From an uncultured Bacteroidales bacterium (lineage in GTDB: Bacteria > Bacteroidota > Bacteroidia > Bacteroidales > UBA932), in assembly GCA_947253655.1 (NCBI GenBank), contig CAMYAE010000002.1, forward strand, positions 152,659-216,658: DNA of 64,000 nucleotides. The letters are read 5' to 3'. Numbering within the stretch: position 1 is the first letter of the stretch; the number at the start of each line of letters is the position of its first letter. Positions 44,410 to 53,610 of the stretch are shown in pieces. A program made the translations under genes and the position numbers. Under the pieces are notes generated by a model, which saw only the letters and a list, made by a program, of their open reading frames with translations, was not told where the DNA came from and ran no database searches.

Positions 44410-45906
44410 ATGAAAAACAGATATTTATTTGCATCAATTGTGGCTATTGCCGCTATTGTTGCCGGATGCTCCAAAGGCCTGCCCGGCAATCTTGACGAGC
44501 TTGAGGTCTCCAAATCTTATGTTTCCATTCCGGAAGCAGGAGGCACCGATGAGATTACCGTAACGGCTAAGGATAATTGGACAGTAGATATAGATGCCAA
44601 GGCGTCATGGCTCACCGTAAGTCCAATGAGCGGCGGTGCCGGAGAGACCGTATTGAAATTCTCTGCAGAGAGCACAATCAACACCAATCAGACAACCGTA
44701 AGGCTTAAGATTGGGGACAAACTCCAGTATATCAACGTGAAGCAGCAGGTTGGCAGCGGTGATCCGGTGAAAATAACCTGTGCAGAAGTTTCTTCTCAGC
44801 CGGACGGCAAAGAGGTTATGGTTGAGGGAATGTGTGTTAAGATCACAGAGAGCCAAAAATACGGCAACTGGTACCTCAGGGACGATACCGGAGAAATCTA
44901 CATCTATGGCACTCAGGATAATGCTATAAAAGGGATCGATGTCGGTGACGTAGTACTCGTGCAGGGACCTAAGGCAGACTATAAAGGCACAATAGAGCTC
45001 ATAGATGCCAAAGTGTTGAAAATCACCAAGTCCATACTTAAATTGGACAAGGATATGGTTAAACTTGACAAAGAGGAGCAGACCTTTACGGTCAAGGCTG
45101 AGTTCAGTGGCAAGGTACTTGAACCAAGCATTGATGCCGATTGGTTGACGGTAGTGGGTGCTTCTGCCGCAGACGGGTCAATCACCTACAACTTCAAAGC
45201 TTCTGCTTTCGAGCAGATTGCCGCACCGCGTACTGCGACAATTACATTTACCGCAAAGAAGAAAATTAGCGACAAAGAAGAACAGACATCTGTAGTTGCA
45301 GTGTCCGTAAAACAAGCCGGTAAAGAACCTGCACTTTCTACCATTTCCGACGCTCTTGCAGTACCAGGCTCCGATGTTCACATTGAGGGGACTATAGTTG
45401 CCAACTGTACGAGGGGATATGTAGTCAGTGATGCTACAGGCAACATATTCGTTTACTCCAACAAATTCAACTCCAAGATTAAAATAGGAGAAAAGAGGAA
45501 AGTTGTCGGTAAAATAAGTGCATATAACTATGGACCTCAGATTGGCACCTTGTATTTTGACGAATGGATTGCAAAAGGTAAAGCGACATATCCTACTCCT
45601 GTAGTGCTGGATGCTGCCGAAATGAAAAAGATTGTTAAAAGCCTGGGAGCCGATGAGGGCACGACTGCCAAAATCTCTGTAGACTATGTAAAGGTTACCG
45701 GTACGGTGAAAGCCGGCAAATATATCAATATCATTGTGGACGGTGAATCCACATTGCAGGTTTCGCCATATTCTCTTACCGATAAGGACAAGACGGCACT
45801 TACAGAGCTTAACGGCAAAAAAATTGACCTTTACGGCTACTTCACAAGCATTTCCAGGAAGCAATTTTTCAATATTGTAGTTACAAAATTCGCAGAAGTG
45901 AAGTAA
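44410..45906 (+). CDS. Lipoprotein with BACON domains and OB-fold-like modules
   Basis: 498 residues. Lipobox IVAGC (Cys20). BACON domain about 32-115 (SIPEAGGTDEITVTAKDNW, ASWLTVSPMSGGAGE, INVKQQVGS). First OB-like module about 118-205 (VKITCAEVSSQPDGKEVMV, YLRDDTGEIYIYG, GDVVLVQGPKADYKG). A second BACON-like domain about 210-305 (DADWLTVVGAS). Two further OB-like modules at about 308-390 (VHIEGTIVANCTRGYVVSD) and 395-498 (VKVTGTVKAGKYINIIVDG). The DDTG-hydrophobic-Y(I/V)YG pattern is that of OB-fold nucleic-acid-binding lipoproteins. I infer surface capture of nucleic acid; binding is not provable from sequence. Between the receptor gene and a strong terminator. Confidence 0.8.
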   Translation: MKNRYLFASIVAIAAIVAGCSKGLPGNLDELEVSKSYVSIPEAGGTDEITVTAKDNWTVDIDAKASWLTVSPMSGGAGETVLKFSAESTINTNQTTVRLKIGDKLQYINVKQQVGSGDPVKITCAEVSSQPDGKEVMVEGMCVKITESQKYGNWYLRDDTGEIYIYGTQDNAIKGIDVGDVVLVQGPKADYKGTIELIDAKVLKITKSILKLDKDMVKLDKEEQTFTVKAEFSGKVLEPSIDADWLTVVGASAADGSITYNFKASAFEQIAAPRTATITFTAKKKISDKEEQTSVVAVSVKQAGKEPALSTISDALAVPGSDVHIEGTIVANCTRGYVVSDATGNIFVYSNKFNSKIKIGEKRKVVGKISAYNYGPQIGTLYFDEWIAKGKATYPTPVVLDAAEMKKIVKSLGADEGTTAKISVDYVKVTGTVKAGKYINIIVDGESTLQVSPYSLTDKDKTALTELNGKKIDLYGYFTSISRKQFFNIVVTKFAEVK

Positions 45907-45928
45907 AGATTCTTTAGGATATTTTTTT

Positions 45929-45963
45929 AAACGGGGCGACAGATTTATGTCGCCCCGTTTTGT
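45929..45963 (+). terminator. Rho-independent terminator inside the nuclease locus
   Basis: Perfect 13-bp stem aaacggggcgaca (45929-45941) and tgtcgccccgttt (45948-45960) with a 6-base loop and a short T-rich end. It ends the receptor-lipoprotein transcript, and a new promoter follows 54 bases later. Confidence 0.9.
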
Positions 45964-45994
45964 TAGAAAAAACGTTAATAAAAATTTATAAAAA

Positions 45995-46024
45995 TTGTAA
46001 ATCGGTTTATAATTTTTATATTTG
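45995..46024 (+). promoter_or_regulatory. Promoter of the second half of the nuclease locus
   Basis: TTG (45995-45997), 19-base spacer, TATATTTG (46017-46024) fit the Bacteroidota consensus. It lies 43 bases before the next lipoprotein gene and directly after a terminator. The phrase taataaaaatttataaaaat occurs twice here (from about 45976 and from about 46046), flanking the promoter. Confidence 0.7.
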
Positions 46025-46066
46025 TAATCCCCTAAACCCAAAGATTATTAATAAAAATTTATAAAA

Positions 46067-48421
46067 ATGAAATTAGGAAAATTATCTTTGGCATTATTTG
46101 CAGCTGTTGCAATTATTGTCGGATGTAAAAAGGAAAATGAAGATTTGGGGACACCTAATGTGTCTCTCAATTCTGCTACCATGGATTTTGAGCAGGCAAG
46201 TGCCTCCAAGACGCTTGAACTGACAGCTACAAGAGACTGGAGAGCCGTTTTTGATGCCGACTGGTTTGTAATCGAGCCTAAATCCGGCAACGGATCAGCC
46301 AAAGCTCAGACAATCACTGTTACTGTCCTTGAGAACAAGGGTGCTGACAGGACGGCTTCCGTAAAATTCGATATAGGCTTTGCGGCGAAGACGCTCACAG
46401 TCAATCAGAAAGGCACAGGCTCTGCTGCCGATGCCGTTGTCTACTATAACGATTTCGACAAGGAGCAGGCATCAAAGAATAATAACAAATGGCCTTTCTT
46501 AGACCAGTTTGAGGGCTGGAAGAATGCCAAGGGCAATGGAAATTCAACTGTAGAGTATGATTTCAAGTCAGCCTCCGCAAGAACAAATAAATATCATTCT
46601 GCGAGCGATGTCTCCGATTACAAAGGCTCAGGAATGAACTATCTCTGGTTCGGTAAAGAAGGATATTTCCAGGTAAAGACAATCACATTGCCTGCAACAC
46701 GTGATTTTGTACTTTCTTTCGGAGCGGAGAGAAATGAATATGACCCTGATAAGCCTAATGTCGACAATACTTTCAAGCCTGCAGAATTCCCTGTTTATAT
46801 CAGTAATGACGGTGCAAAATGGGTAGCTTTAGAATACACATTCCCTAACGGTTTCAAGAACAAGCGTTGGGATCTTGCTACTGCCAAGTTCACCCTGCCT
46901 GCCGGAGTTGATAAACTATATATTTGTGTAAAGCCTGCTGTTCCAAGCGTCTATGCTTTTGATGATCTGAAACTTGAGATCGCAACCGAATCAGGTACTG
47001 CCGTTGATTTCAGCAAGGGCATTGATTTGGGGCTTGGTGGCGGCGGTACCGTAACTCCACCGACGCCGGGTGATGTCAAAACGGTTACAGTGGCAGAGTT
47101 CCTTGCTGCTCCTGAATCCAATTCACAGCCATATAAGCTGACAGGTATTGTAACAGGACCTCTCAATGCTGAATATGGAAATTTTGATCTTAAAGATGCT
47201 ACAGGCCAGGTATATTGCTATGGGCTTACGGCCACCAATCTTGGATATGGCGTAAAGAACGACAAGAGCTTTGCAACCCTCGGGATTGAAGTTGGAGATG
47301 AGGTGACATTGATCGGATATAGAGGATCTTATAATGGCAAAGATGAAATATTGTACGCTTATCATGTCAGTCACAAGAAAGGCAGCACTCCTGAGCCGGG
47401 TGAAACTGTAACGGGAACCCTTGCACAACTTGCGGCCGCTGCAGACAATTCAACCGTCAAGACAAACGAGGTGCTTGTTGTGGCAAAGGCAAAGAACGCT
47501 CTTCTTCTTCAGGAAGGTACGGATTATATCATGGTCTACAATACGGCCGATGGTGCAGTCGGCGACAAGGTTGTCGTTTCCGGTACTAAGAGCACTTATA
47601 ACAATTTTGCACAGGTCGGCTCAAAGGACGCCTCTCCTACCGTTGAGGTGAAGTCCTCCGGCAACGCCGTTAATCATCCTGCGGCAAAAAGCCTTGACGG
47701 AGCTGCTTTGGATGCCTATTCAAGCAATAAAGTAGAGTTTGTTTCCTACACCGGAACTCTTACAATTTCCGGCCACTACTATAATGTTGCAGTAGCCGGA
47801 GCTACGAAAAACAAGGGAAGCTTGGTTGCTCCTCTTGAGACAATTGTTCCGGCAAGTGCCAATGGCAAGACAGTCGAGGTGGAAGGATATTATGTATATA
47901 CCGCCGGAGGCAAATATGTGAGCATGATAGTGGTAAAGGCCACTGTCAGCGGCGGGGCCTCTGTCGATCCGACAAAGCCAACCGACCCTACGGATTTGGC
48001 AGCACAGCTTAAAAGCAATGTGACATGGACATTGGGTGCTAACTCATATAGTGAAAATGCTACGGTAAATGGCTCCGAGCAGATAAGCGTTCTCAAATTG
48101 GGTACAGGTAAAAAACAAGGCAGTGCTGAAATCTTGCTAAAAAAAGGAACAAAGAAGGTGAACTACTTTGCTATCGCATGGAGCAAAGATGCTACTACAT
48201 TAGTCTTTAAGGTAGGTGATAATGTTGTAGGAGAGCAGGCTTTGCAGGCTAACAGCACATTGTACGGTAATCAGCCTTATACTCTAACTATTGAAGATCC
48301 GGCAAAGAGCAGATATAAGATCGAGTTACCGTCTGCTTTGGAAAATGACACTAATGTTACTGTCACGACAAAAGACGGGGCAAAATACAGAGCAGTGCTG
48401 TTCGGCATTCAGGCCGAATAG
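46067..48421 (+). CDS. Lipoprotein with BACON, jelly-roll-like and OB-fold-like domains
   Basis: 784 residues. Lipobox IIVGC (Cys20). BACON domain about 29-115 (RDWRAVFDADWFVIEPKSG, LTVNQKGTG). A jelly-roll-like domain about 122-310 (VVYYNDFDKEQ, MNYLWFGKEGYFQVKTI, ending YAFDDLKLEIA) resembles the DUF5017/choice-of-anchor type. After a Gly/Pro linker, an OB-like module about 340-435 (YKLTGIVTGPLNAEYGNFDL, GQVYCYGL, GDEVTLIGY) and one or two more about 445-645. A C-terminal beta domain occupies about 660-784. It shares BACON-plus-OB logic with the preceding lipoprotein. No enzyme motif seen. Likely surface-exposed ligand binding. Confidence 0.8.
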   Translation: MKLGKLSLALFAAVAIIVGCKKENEDLGTPNVSLNSATMDFEQASASKTLELTATRDWRAVFDADWFVIEPKSGNGSAKAQTITVTVLENKGADRTASVKFDIGFAAKTLTVNQKGTGSAADAVVYYNDFDKEQASKNNNKWPFLDQFEGWKNAKGNGNSTVEYDFKSASARTNKYHSASDVSDYKGSGMNYLWFGKEGYFQVKTITLPATRDFVLSFGAERNEYDPDKPNVDNTFKPAEFPVYISNDGAKWVALEYTFPNGFKNKRWDLATAKFTLPAGVDKLYICVKPAVPSVYAFDDLKLEIATESGTAVDFSKGIDLGLGGGGTVTPPTPGDVKTVTVAEFLAAPESNSQPYKLTGIVTGPLNAEYGNFDLKDATGQVYCYGLTATNLGYGVKNDKSFATLGIEVGDEVTLIGYRGSYNGKDEILYAYHVSHKKGSTPEPGETVTGTLAQLAAAADNSTVKTNEVLVVAKAKNALLLQEGTDYIMVYNTADGAVGDKVVVSGTKSTYNNFAQVGSKDASPTVEVKSSGNAVNHPAAKSLDGAALDAYSSNKVEFVSYTGTLTISGHYYNVAVAGATKNKGSLVAPLETIVPASANGKTVEVEGYYVYTAGGKYVSMIVVKATVSGGASVDPTKPTDPTDLAAQLKSNVTWTLGANSYSENATVNGSEQISVLKLGTGKKQGSAEILLKKGTKKVNYFAIAWSKDATTLVFKVGDNVVGEQALQANSTLYGNQPYTLTIEDPAKSRYKIELPSALENDTNVTVTTKDGAKYRAVLFGIQAE

Positions 48422-48488
48422 GTTTAGATAAACAAAGATGCCAAAGGGATGCCTTATAATACGGGCAGCCCTTTGGCTATCTAAAACC
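48421..48488 (+). repeat. Long structured hairpin between the OB-fold lipoprotein and NUC1 nuclease genes
   Basis: GCCAAAGGG (48440-48448) pairs perfectly with CCCTTTGGC (48469-48477), extended inward by TGCC/GGCA. Outside it, GGTTTAGATA (48421-48430) pairs with TATCTAAAACC (48478-48488) with one bulged A. It begins at the last base of the stop codon and ends 7 bases before the next ATG. No T-run, so it is more likely an mRNA processing, stabilising or translation-control element than a terminator. Confidence 0.6.
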
Positions 48489-48495
48489 AGAGTAG

Positions 48496-49686
48496 ATGAA
48501 AGTACTTAAAGGCTTATCCAAGATCTTTCTTCCTGTTGTTACGATTATCGCCTTGGCTTCTTTCGTGGCCTGCGGTGAGAAAGAAGACATTGTCCCGGAA
48601 TTGATTCTCAGGAACAATTCAGTGCCTGCTGCTTCCGGAGATGTTTTTCTTGAGGTAAGGGCAAGCGGTAATTGGAATCTTGCCATTTCCTACCCGGATG
48701 ACGGACATAAAGACTGGTTGAGAATTAACCCGACTGAGGGATATGGCAGCAAGGCTTCCATTATCGTACATTTTGACGAAAACCCTGCTCCGGAGCCAAG
48801 AAAAGCCGGTATTATTCTAAAGGCCGGCAAAAATAGTGCGGAGCTTGAACTGACCCAGCATGGCCGCAATGGGTCCGGCGGAAATGGCGGAGCGGAGCAG
48901 GGCAGCCACGGAGCCAAATCCGCCCCTCACAGTTGGTTGGAGCTTCCGGCTACAGATCCGAACGACGGCCTCGAATATTTTGTCCATAAGATGAAAGTCG
49001 GCTCCGTGGCGACAAGAAACTATTCTTTCTATTGGGATTATGGCCATAAAGTAGCCCTATGGGTGGCTTATCCCCTGAATCCTTGGAATATCGGAACAAA
49101 AATTGACCGGACGGACGCCTGGGGCTACGACCCTCTGTTGCCGGAAAGCAAACAGGCATATATCGGCTCCGCATACGGTGGCGGCTGGACAAGAGGACAT
49201 CAGATTCCTTCTGCTGACAGATTAGGTACATACGCCAACAATGCCATGACTTTCTATTCTACCAATATGACGCCGCAGGATTTCGATTTCAATTGCGGAA
49301 TATGGGCTAAATTAGAGGGTAATGTCAGGACATTGTGCAGGAAAGCCGACACTCTCTATGTGGTCACAGGCTGTGTCCTTGGTGATAACCCAAGAATGAT
49401 AAGAGATCGAATGGGGAAAAGTATTGCAGTGCCGGAAGCCTATTTCAAAGCCCTGCTGTTCTACAGCAAGACATCGACTTTGGCGAAATACAACCATTAT
49501 AGCGGTTGCGGAGTGTATATGGAACACTCTTCCGCTCTGACCGGAAGGCCTAAGGACTATGCGATCAGCATAAGAGAGCTTGAGCAGAAGACCGGAATCG
49601 ACTTCTTCGCCAACCTACCTGCAACTGTCGGGAATGAGTTTGCTGAAAAGATTGAGACACAGGCTCCTACATGGATGGCCTGGTAA
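48496..49686 (+). CDS. DNA/RNA non-specific endonuclease (NUC1 family) lipoprotein with BACON domain
   Basis: 396 residues. Lipobox FVAC (Cys26). BACON-like domain about 38-123 (SGNWNLAISYPDDGHKDWL, LELTQHGRNG), then a Gly-rich linker and a NUC1 (Serratia nuclease-type) domain about 155-390. Catalytic motif WTRGHQIPSADR (231-242), with general base His235, and metal-ligand Asn257 in FYSTNMTPQ; IWAKLE and VVTGCVLG also fit. The usual DRGH is TRGH here. It should cleave single- or double-stranded DNA and RNA outside the cell or on its surface. Followed 23 bases later by an exported EEP-family enzyme. Confidence 0.92.
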   Translation: MKVLKGLSKIFLPVVTIIALASFVACGEKEDIVPELILRNNSVPAASGDVFLEVRASGNWNLAISYPDDGHKDWLRINPTEGYGSKASIIVHFDENPAPEPRKAGIILKAGKNSAELELTQHGRNGSGGNGGAEQGSHGAKSAPHSWLELPATDPNDGLEYFVHKMKVGSVATRNYSFYWDYGHKVALWVAYPLNPWNIGTKIDRTDAWGYDPLLPESKQAYIGSAYGGGWTRGHQIPSADRLGTYANNAMTFYSTNMTPQDFDFNCGIWAKLEGNVRTLCRKADTLYVVTGCVLGDNPRMIRDRMGKSIAVPEAYFKALLFYSKTSTLAKYNHYSGCGVYMEHSSALTGRPKDYAISIRELEQKTGIDFFANLPATVGNEFAEKIETQAPTWMAW

Positions 49687-49709
49687 TTTATGATAACTGT
49701 TAAAAGAAT

Positions 49710-50783
49710 ATGAAAAAAAGATTATTTGCCGCATTGCTGATATTCGCACTAATGGTTTCAGGGGCATTTGCCCAAGGCAGAAAGAGTTATGTAATAGGTT
49801 TTTACAACCTCGAAAACTTATTTGATATCTATCACGATGAGGGTAAGAACGATTACGAATTCCTGCCTGACGGGGCAAACCAATGGACTGAAGCCAAGTA
49901 TAAGAAAAAGCTGCACAACATGGCCACTGTAATCAGGGCTATGGCAGACGACAATAAGGCTTTCCACACTATATTGGGTGTTAGCGAAATTGAAAACCGC
50001 AATGTCCTCGAAGACCTGGTCAGCCAGCCGGAGATTGCCCAGGCCAATTATCAGATTGTCCACTATGACGGTCCTGACCGCAGAGGCGTAGATGTAGCCC
50101 TATTGTATAGGCCGGAGTCTTTTGAAGTGATTGAAAGTCAATCCATTCCATTCAATTTCGACAGCAAGAGAATAGTGTTCGGCATGTCTCCGGAGAGCCA
50201 GAGCAGGTTCAGGACAAGAGACATACTCATGGTCAGGGGATTGTTGAACGGAGAAATGTTCGCTTTCTTCGTGGCTCATCTTCCGTCCAGGATTGGCGGT
50301 AAAGGTGACGACCTTAGGAGCAGGGGGGCGGAAATAATCTACGAAGAAGCAATGAAGCTCGAAAAAGAGCATCCGGGAATTAAGATTGTCGTAATGGGCG
50401 ATATGAACGATAACCCTACGGATCAGAGTATGACAACCTATATCAACGGAAAAGAGAAACCGGAAGATGTAATGCCCGGAGACTTTTTCTCTCCGTTTAT
50501 ATCCATGTTCAAGGCCGGATATGGCTCGCTTGCATATCGCGGAGAATGGAGCCTGTTCGACATAATCCTTGTGAATGAATCCTTGCTCAATGCCAAGGAC
50601 GGCGGACTCAAGATTATCCCGATAGTCAAGAAGAAATACTATGCGAGGGTTTTCCACAAGCCGTTCATGTCCCAACAGGACGGTGCATACAAGGATACCC
50701 CGTTCAGGACATTTTCCAACGGAGCCTTTGTGGGAGGTTACAGCGACCACTATCCTACATATATTGTTGTAAGTAATAAGTAA
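49710..50783 (+). CDS. Exported endonuclease/exonuclease/phosphatase (EEP) family protein
   Basis: 357 residues. Type I signal peptide (MVSGAFAQ, cleaved near residue 22), no lipobox Cys. EEP motifs: FYNLENLFD (31-39, Asn for substrate/metal), a metal Glu in GVSEIENR, MGDMNDNPTDQ and a C-terminal GGYSDHYPTYI with Asp-His catalytic pair. Members act on DNA, RNA, phosphoinositides or nucleotides; extracellular ones of Bacteroidota are commonly called endonucleases. Next to a NUC1 nuclease it would shorten fragments or release phosphate. It is 6 bases before a TonB receptor gene. Confidence 0.92.
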   Translation: MKKRLFAALLIFALMVSGAFAQGRKSYVIGFYNLENLFDIYHDEGKNDYEFLPDGANQWTEAKYKKKLHNMATVIRAMADDNKAFHTILGVSEIENRNVLEDLVSQPEIAQANYQIVHYDGPDRRGVDVALLYRPESFEVIESQSIPFNFDSKRIVFGMSPESQSRFRTRDILMVRGLLNGEMFAFFVAHLPSRIGGKGDDLRSRGAEIIYEEAMKLEKEHPGIKIVVMGDMNDNPTDQSMTTYINGKEKPEDVMPGDFFSPFISMFKAGYGSLAYRGEWSLFDIILVNESLLNAKDGGLKIIPIVKKKYYARVFHKPFMSQQDGAYKDTPFRTFSNGAFVGGYSDHYPTYIVVSNK

Positions 50784-50789
50784 ATAGAG

Positions 50790-53606
50790 ATGTACAAGAA
50801 AATCATTACAGCTTTCTGTATAGCACTTTGTTCCATAGGGCTTTACGGTCAGGATTTTACCGGTGGGGTCAAAGGCACGATTATCAACCGGCAGGACAGG
50901 ACCCCAATCGCAGGAGCAAGCATTATGCTCTATTCCAAAGCCGAGAATTTAGCCTCGACCTTTTCCGGAAATGACGGCTCTTTCATTATAGAGAATTTGG
51001 ACAACGGAATGTATGAAATGGTTGTCACTGCGACGGATTTCATGCGCACCGTAGTCCATGTGACTGTCAATGACGGTTTTGTCAAGAATATGTTCAATAT
51101 CTCGATGAGTCCCGTCAAAGTTTCGGCAGAAATAGACGAACTTGCTTTGGTCGAATATGATATGGATGATGTCGGATATAATGACAGCCCTACAATCATT
51201 TTCAATCAGAATGACGTATTCAGCAAGATTGCGGGCTACAATTTCAGCTCCGTAAGATATAAGGTGCGCGGCTATGCAAGTGAGTCTCAGCAAGTTCTCT
51301 TGGCGGGCGTCAAGATGAACGATGCCGTTACAGGCTATGCTCCTTTTTCATTGTGGAGCGGTCTGAACGAAGCCACCAGATCCAAACTTTCGGTAGGCGG
51401 TACAGAAGTTACAGACTACGGAATCGGAGGCTATAACGGCCTTACCAATATCTATGGCGATGCCTCGAACGTGCGAAAGGGATGGAGAGGAAGTGTGCTG
51501 ACTAATAGTGCATTATATAGGTTGAGGCTTATGATGACATACTCTTCCGGCCCCCTTGACAACGGCTGGTCCTATGCTTTCAGCGCTTCTGCAAGGCTTG
51601 GCGGCAACGATTGGGTGAAGGGCGTTTTCTACCGCTCATTCGGCTACTACGGCTCTGTCGAGAAGAAATTCAATGACGTGCACAAGCTTGGCTTCACCTT
51701 TATGGCGGCTCCCGGCTCAAGAGGGGCTCAGAACGGCTCTACACAAGAGGTTTATGACCTTATGGGAGACAATATGTACAACTCCAATTGGGGCTATCAG
51801 AACGGCAAGATCCGCAATTCGCGAGTGCGAATAACCCACGAGCCCATAGCCTTTCTGAAATATGACTTTACACCTGACGACAGGTTCAGCCTCTCGACCA
51901 CCCTGCTTTACCGTTTCGGCAAGAACGGTTACACTGCTTTGGATTGGTATGATGCTCCTGACCCTCGCCCGGACTATTATAGAAATCTTCCAAGTTATTT
52001 CTATATGGAGAATCCGGACTACCGAAGAAGTAATTTCCCTAAATATGCATGGGCCAAAGAGGCCTGGCAAATGGATTATGCCCCTACTACCCACGTGGAT
52101 TGGGACAGGCTTTATAGGGTCAATATGACAAATGCCACGGCAGACGGCAATCGCTCCAAATATATTGTGGAGGAAAGGCGTACCGACCAGCAGGACCTCA
52201 ATTTGGCTATAAGAGCCAAATGGCGGGCAAAGGATTTCCTTACACTCACCGGCGGAGCCAACATGAAATATAACCGTACCGAGTTCTACAAGATTATCAA
52301 CGATCTTCTCGGTGGAGACTATTATCTGAATATCAACCAGTTCGCTGAAAGGGACTTCGCCTCTGACGAAACCAAATATCAGAATGATATAGACTATTTC
52401 CTTGCCCACAACAAAAGTGCACAGAAATTGAAGAAAGGTGACAAATACGGCTATGACTATTATGCTCATATCTACAATGTCGAGGGCTGGGCCAATGCCG
52501 CTTTCAATTTCGGAGATTTTAGTGCAAATGCAAGTGCCAGGCTGGGAGGCGTCCGCTTCTGGAAAGAAGGCCTTGTCAGGAACGGTCTGTTCCCGGAGGA
52601 TTCCAAAGGTGATTCCGACAAATTCTCCTCTTTGGACTATGCCGCCAAAATCGGTCTTGCTTACGTTATTAGCGGGAAGATGAGGATTTATGCCAACGCC
52701 GGCTATTTTAACGAGCCTCCGAAATTCAATCAGGCGTTTATCTCTCCGAGAACGAGAAATTCCATGGTACAGAATCTTGTGGCTAAGAAAGTAACGACTG
52801 CCGACCTCAACTACCAGCTTTCTGTCAACGGATATAATTTGAGAGTGACCGGCTATTATACGACAATAAACGACCAGACAAAGGTTATGAGTTTCTATGA
52901 TGATATTCATAACGCTTTCACCAATTTCTCGATGACAGGAATAGATGAGCGGCATGTCGGGGCGGAACTTGGTTTCAGGATACCTACTCCTGTCAGCAAT
53001 CTGGCCGTGCAGGGTGTTTTCAGCTATGGCAGATATGTATATACTTCATCTCCATATATGACGCAGACGATAGACAACAGTTCGGAGATTATAAGGGACC
53101 ATGAGATTGTGTCTTATTGGAAGAGCCACCCTACGGCTGACGGCAAGACTGTCCGGCATTATGTGCCCGGCACTCCTCAGTTGGCCTCAAGTCTCGGTCT
53201 TGCCTGGAACAGGAACTACTGGTTTGTAGAGGCAGGGGTCGATTATTTCGACAACAGTTATCTGGACATGAACCCTCTTTACAGGACAGACTTTGCGACC
53301 GCAGGTCCTGACGGCCTTGTGTCTCCTCAGGAAATAGAATATATGGCCGCTCAGGAAAAGTTCAAGCCTATATTCCTTGCTAATGCAAGTGTAGGCAAAT
53401 CATGGTATCTCAGACGCAAATACCAGTTGGGATTTAGCATGCAGCTTAGAAACCTGATTAACAACAAGGAGGTCAAGACGGGCGGATATGAGCAGACGAG
53501 GCTTGTGGACAACACCGCCAGCAAGGAGCGTTATTATAAATTTGACTCTAAGTATTTCTATATGAGCGGGTTCAATTATATGTTGAATATTTATTTCAGA
53601 TTCTAA
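50790..53606 (+). CDS. TonB-dependent receptor with carboxypeptidase-regulatory domain
   Basis: 938 residues. Signal peptide (ends LYGQ), CarboxypepD_reg-like domain about 25-110 (GGVKGTIINRQDRTPIAGAS ... MVVTATDFMRTVV), plug about 125-235 (DVFSKIAGYNFSSVRYKVRGYA, QVLLAGVKMNDAVTGYAPFS, VGGTEVTDYGIGGYNGLTN) and a barrel ending in MLNIYFRF. It is tightly packed between the EEP gene (6 bases) and the DUF5689 lipoprotein (4 bases). Such receptor-DUF5689 pairs recall SusC-SusD pairing, so the lipoprotein may be its surface partner (inference). Confidence 0.93.
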   Translation: MYKKIITAFCIALCSIGLYGQDFTGGVKGTIINRQDRTPIAGASIMLYSKAENLASTFSGNDGSFIIENLDNGMYEMVVTATDFMRTVVHVTVNDGFVKNMFNISMSPVKVSAEIDELALVEYDMDDVGYNDSPTIIFNQNDVFSKIAGYNFSSVRYKVRGYASESQQVLLAGVKMNDAVTGYAPFSLWSGLNEATRSKLSVGGTEVTDYGIGGYNGLTNIYGDASNVRKGWRGSVLTNSALYRLRLMMTYSSGPLDNGWSYAFSASARLGGNDWVKGVFYRSFGYYGSVEKKFNDVHKLGFTFMAAPGSRGAQNGSTQEVYDLMGDNMYNSNWGYQNGKIRNSRVRITHEPIAFLKYDFTPDDRFSLSTTLLYRFGKNGYTALDWYDAPDPRPDYYRNLPSYFYMENPDYRRSNFPKYAWAKEAWQMDYAPTTHVDWDRLYRVNMTNATADGNRSKYIVEERRTDQQDLNLAIRAKWRAKDFLTLTGGANMKYNRTEFYKIINDLLGGDYYLNINQFAERDFASDETKYQNDIDYFLAHNKSAQKLKKGDKYGYDYYAHIYNVEGWANAAFNFGDFSANASARLGGVRFWKEGLVRNGLFPEDSKGDSDKFSSLDYAAKIGLAYVISGKMRIYANAGYFNEPPKFNQAFISPRTRNSMVQNLVAKKVTTADLNYQLSVNGYNLRVTGYYTTINDQTKVMSFYDDIHNAFTNFSMTGIDERHVGAELGFRIPTPVSNLAVQGVFSYGRYVYTSSPYMTQTIDNSSEIIRDHEIVSYWKSHPTADGKTVRHYVPGTPQLASSLGLAWNRNYWFVEAGVDYFDNSYLDMNPLYRTDFATAGPDGLVSPQEIEYMAAQEKFKPIFLANASVGKSWYLRRKYQLGFSMQLRNLINNKEVKTGGYEQTRLVDNTASKERYYKFDSKYFYMSGFNYMLNIYFRF

Positions 53607-53610
53607 GGCG

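Noticed and set aside
45178..46041. 287-residue minus-strand open frame
   Set aside because: Antisense to the OB-fold lipoprotein and runs across its terminator; rich in Cys/Phe/Tyr without a family match.
51717..52955. 412-residue minus-strand open frame
   Set aside because: Lies fully inside the TonB receptor gene, with no recognisable domain; a shadow of that gene's codon bias.
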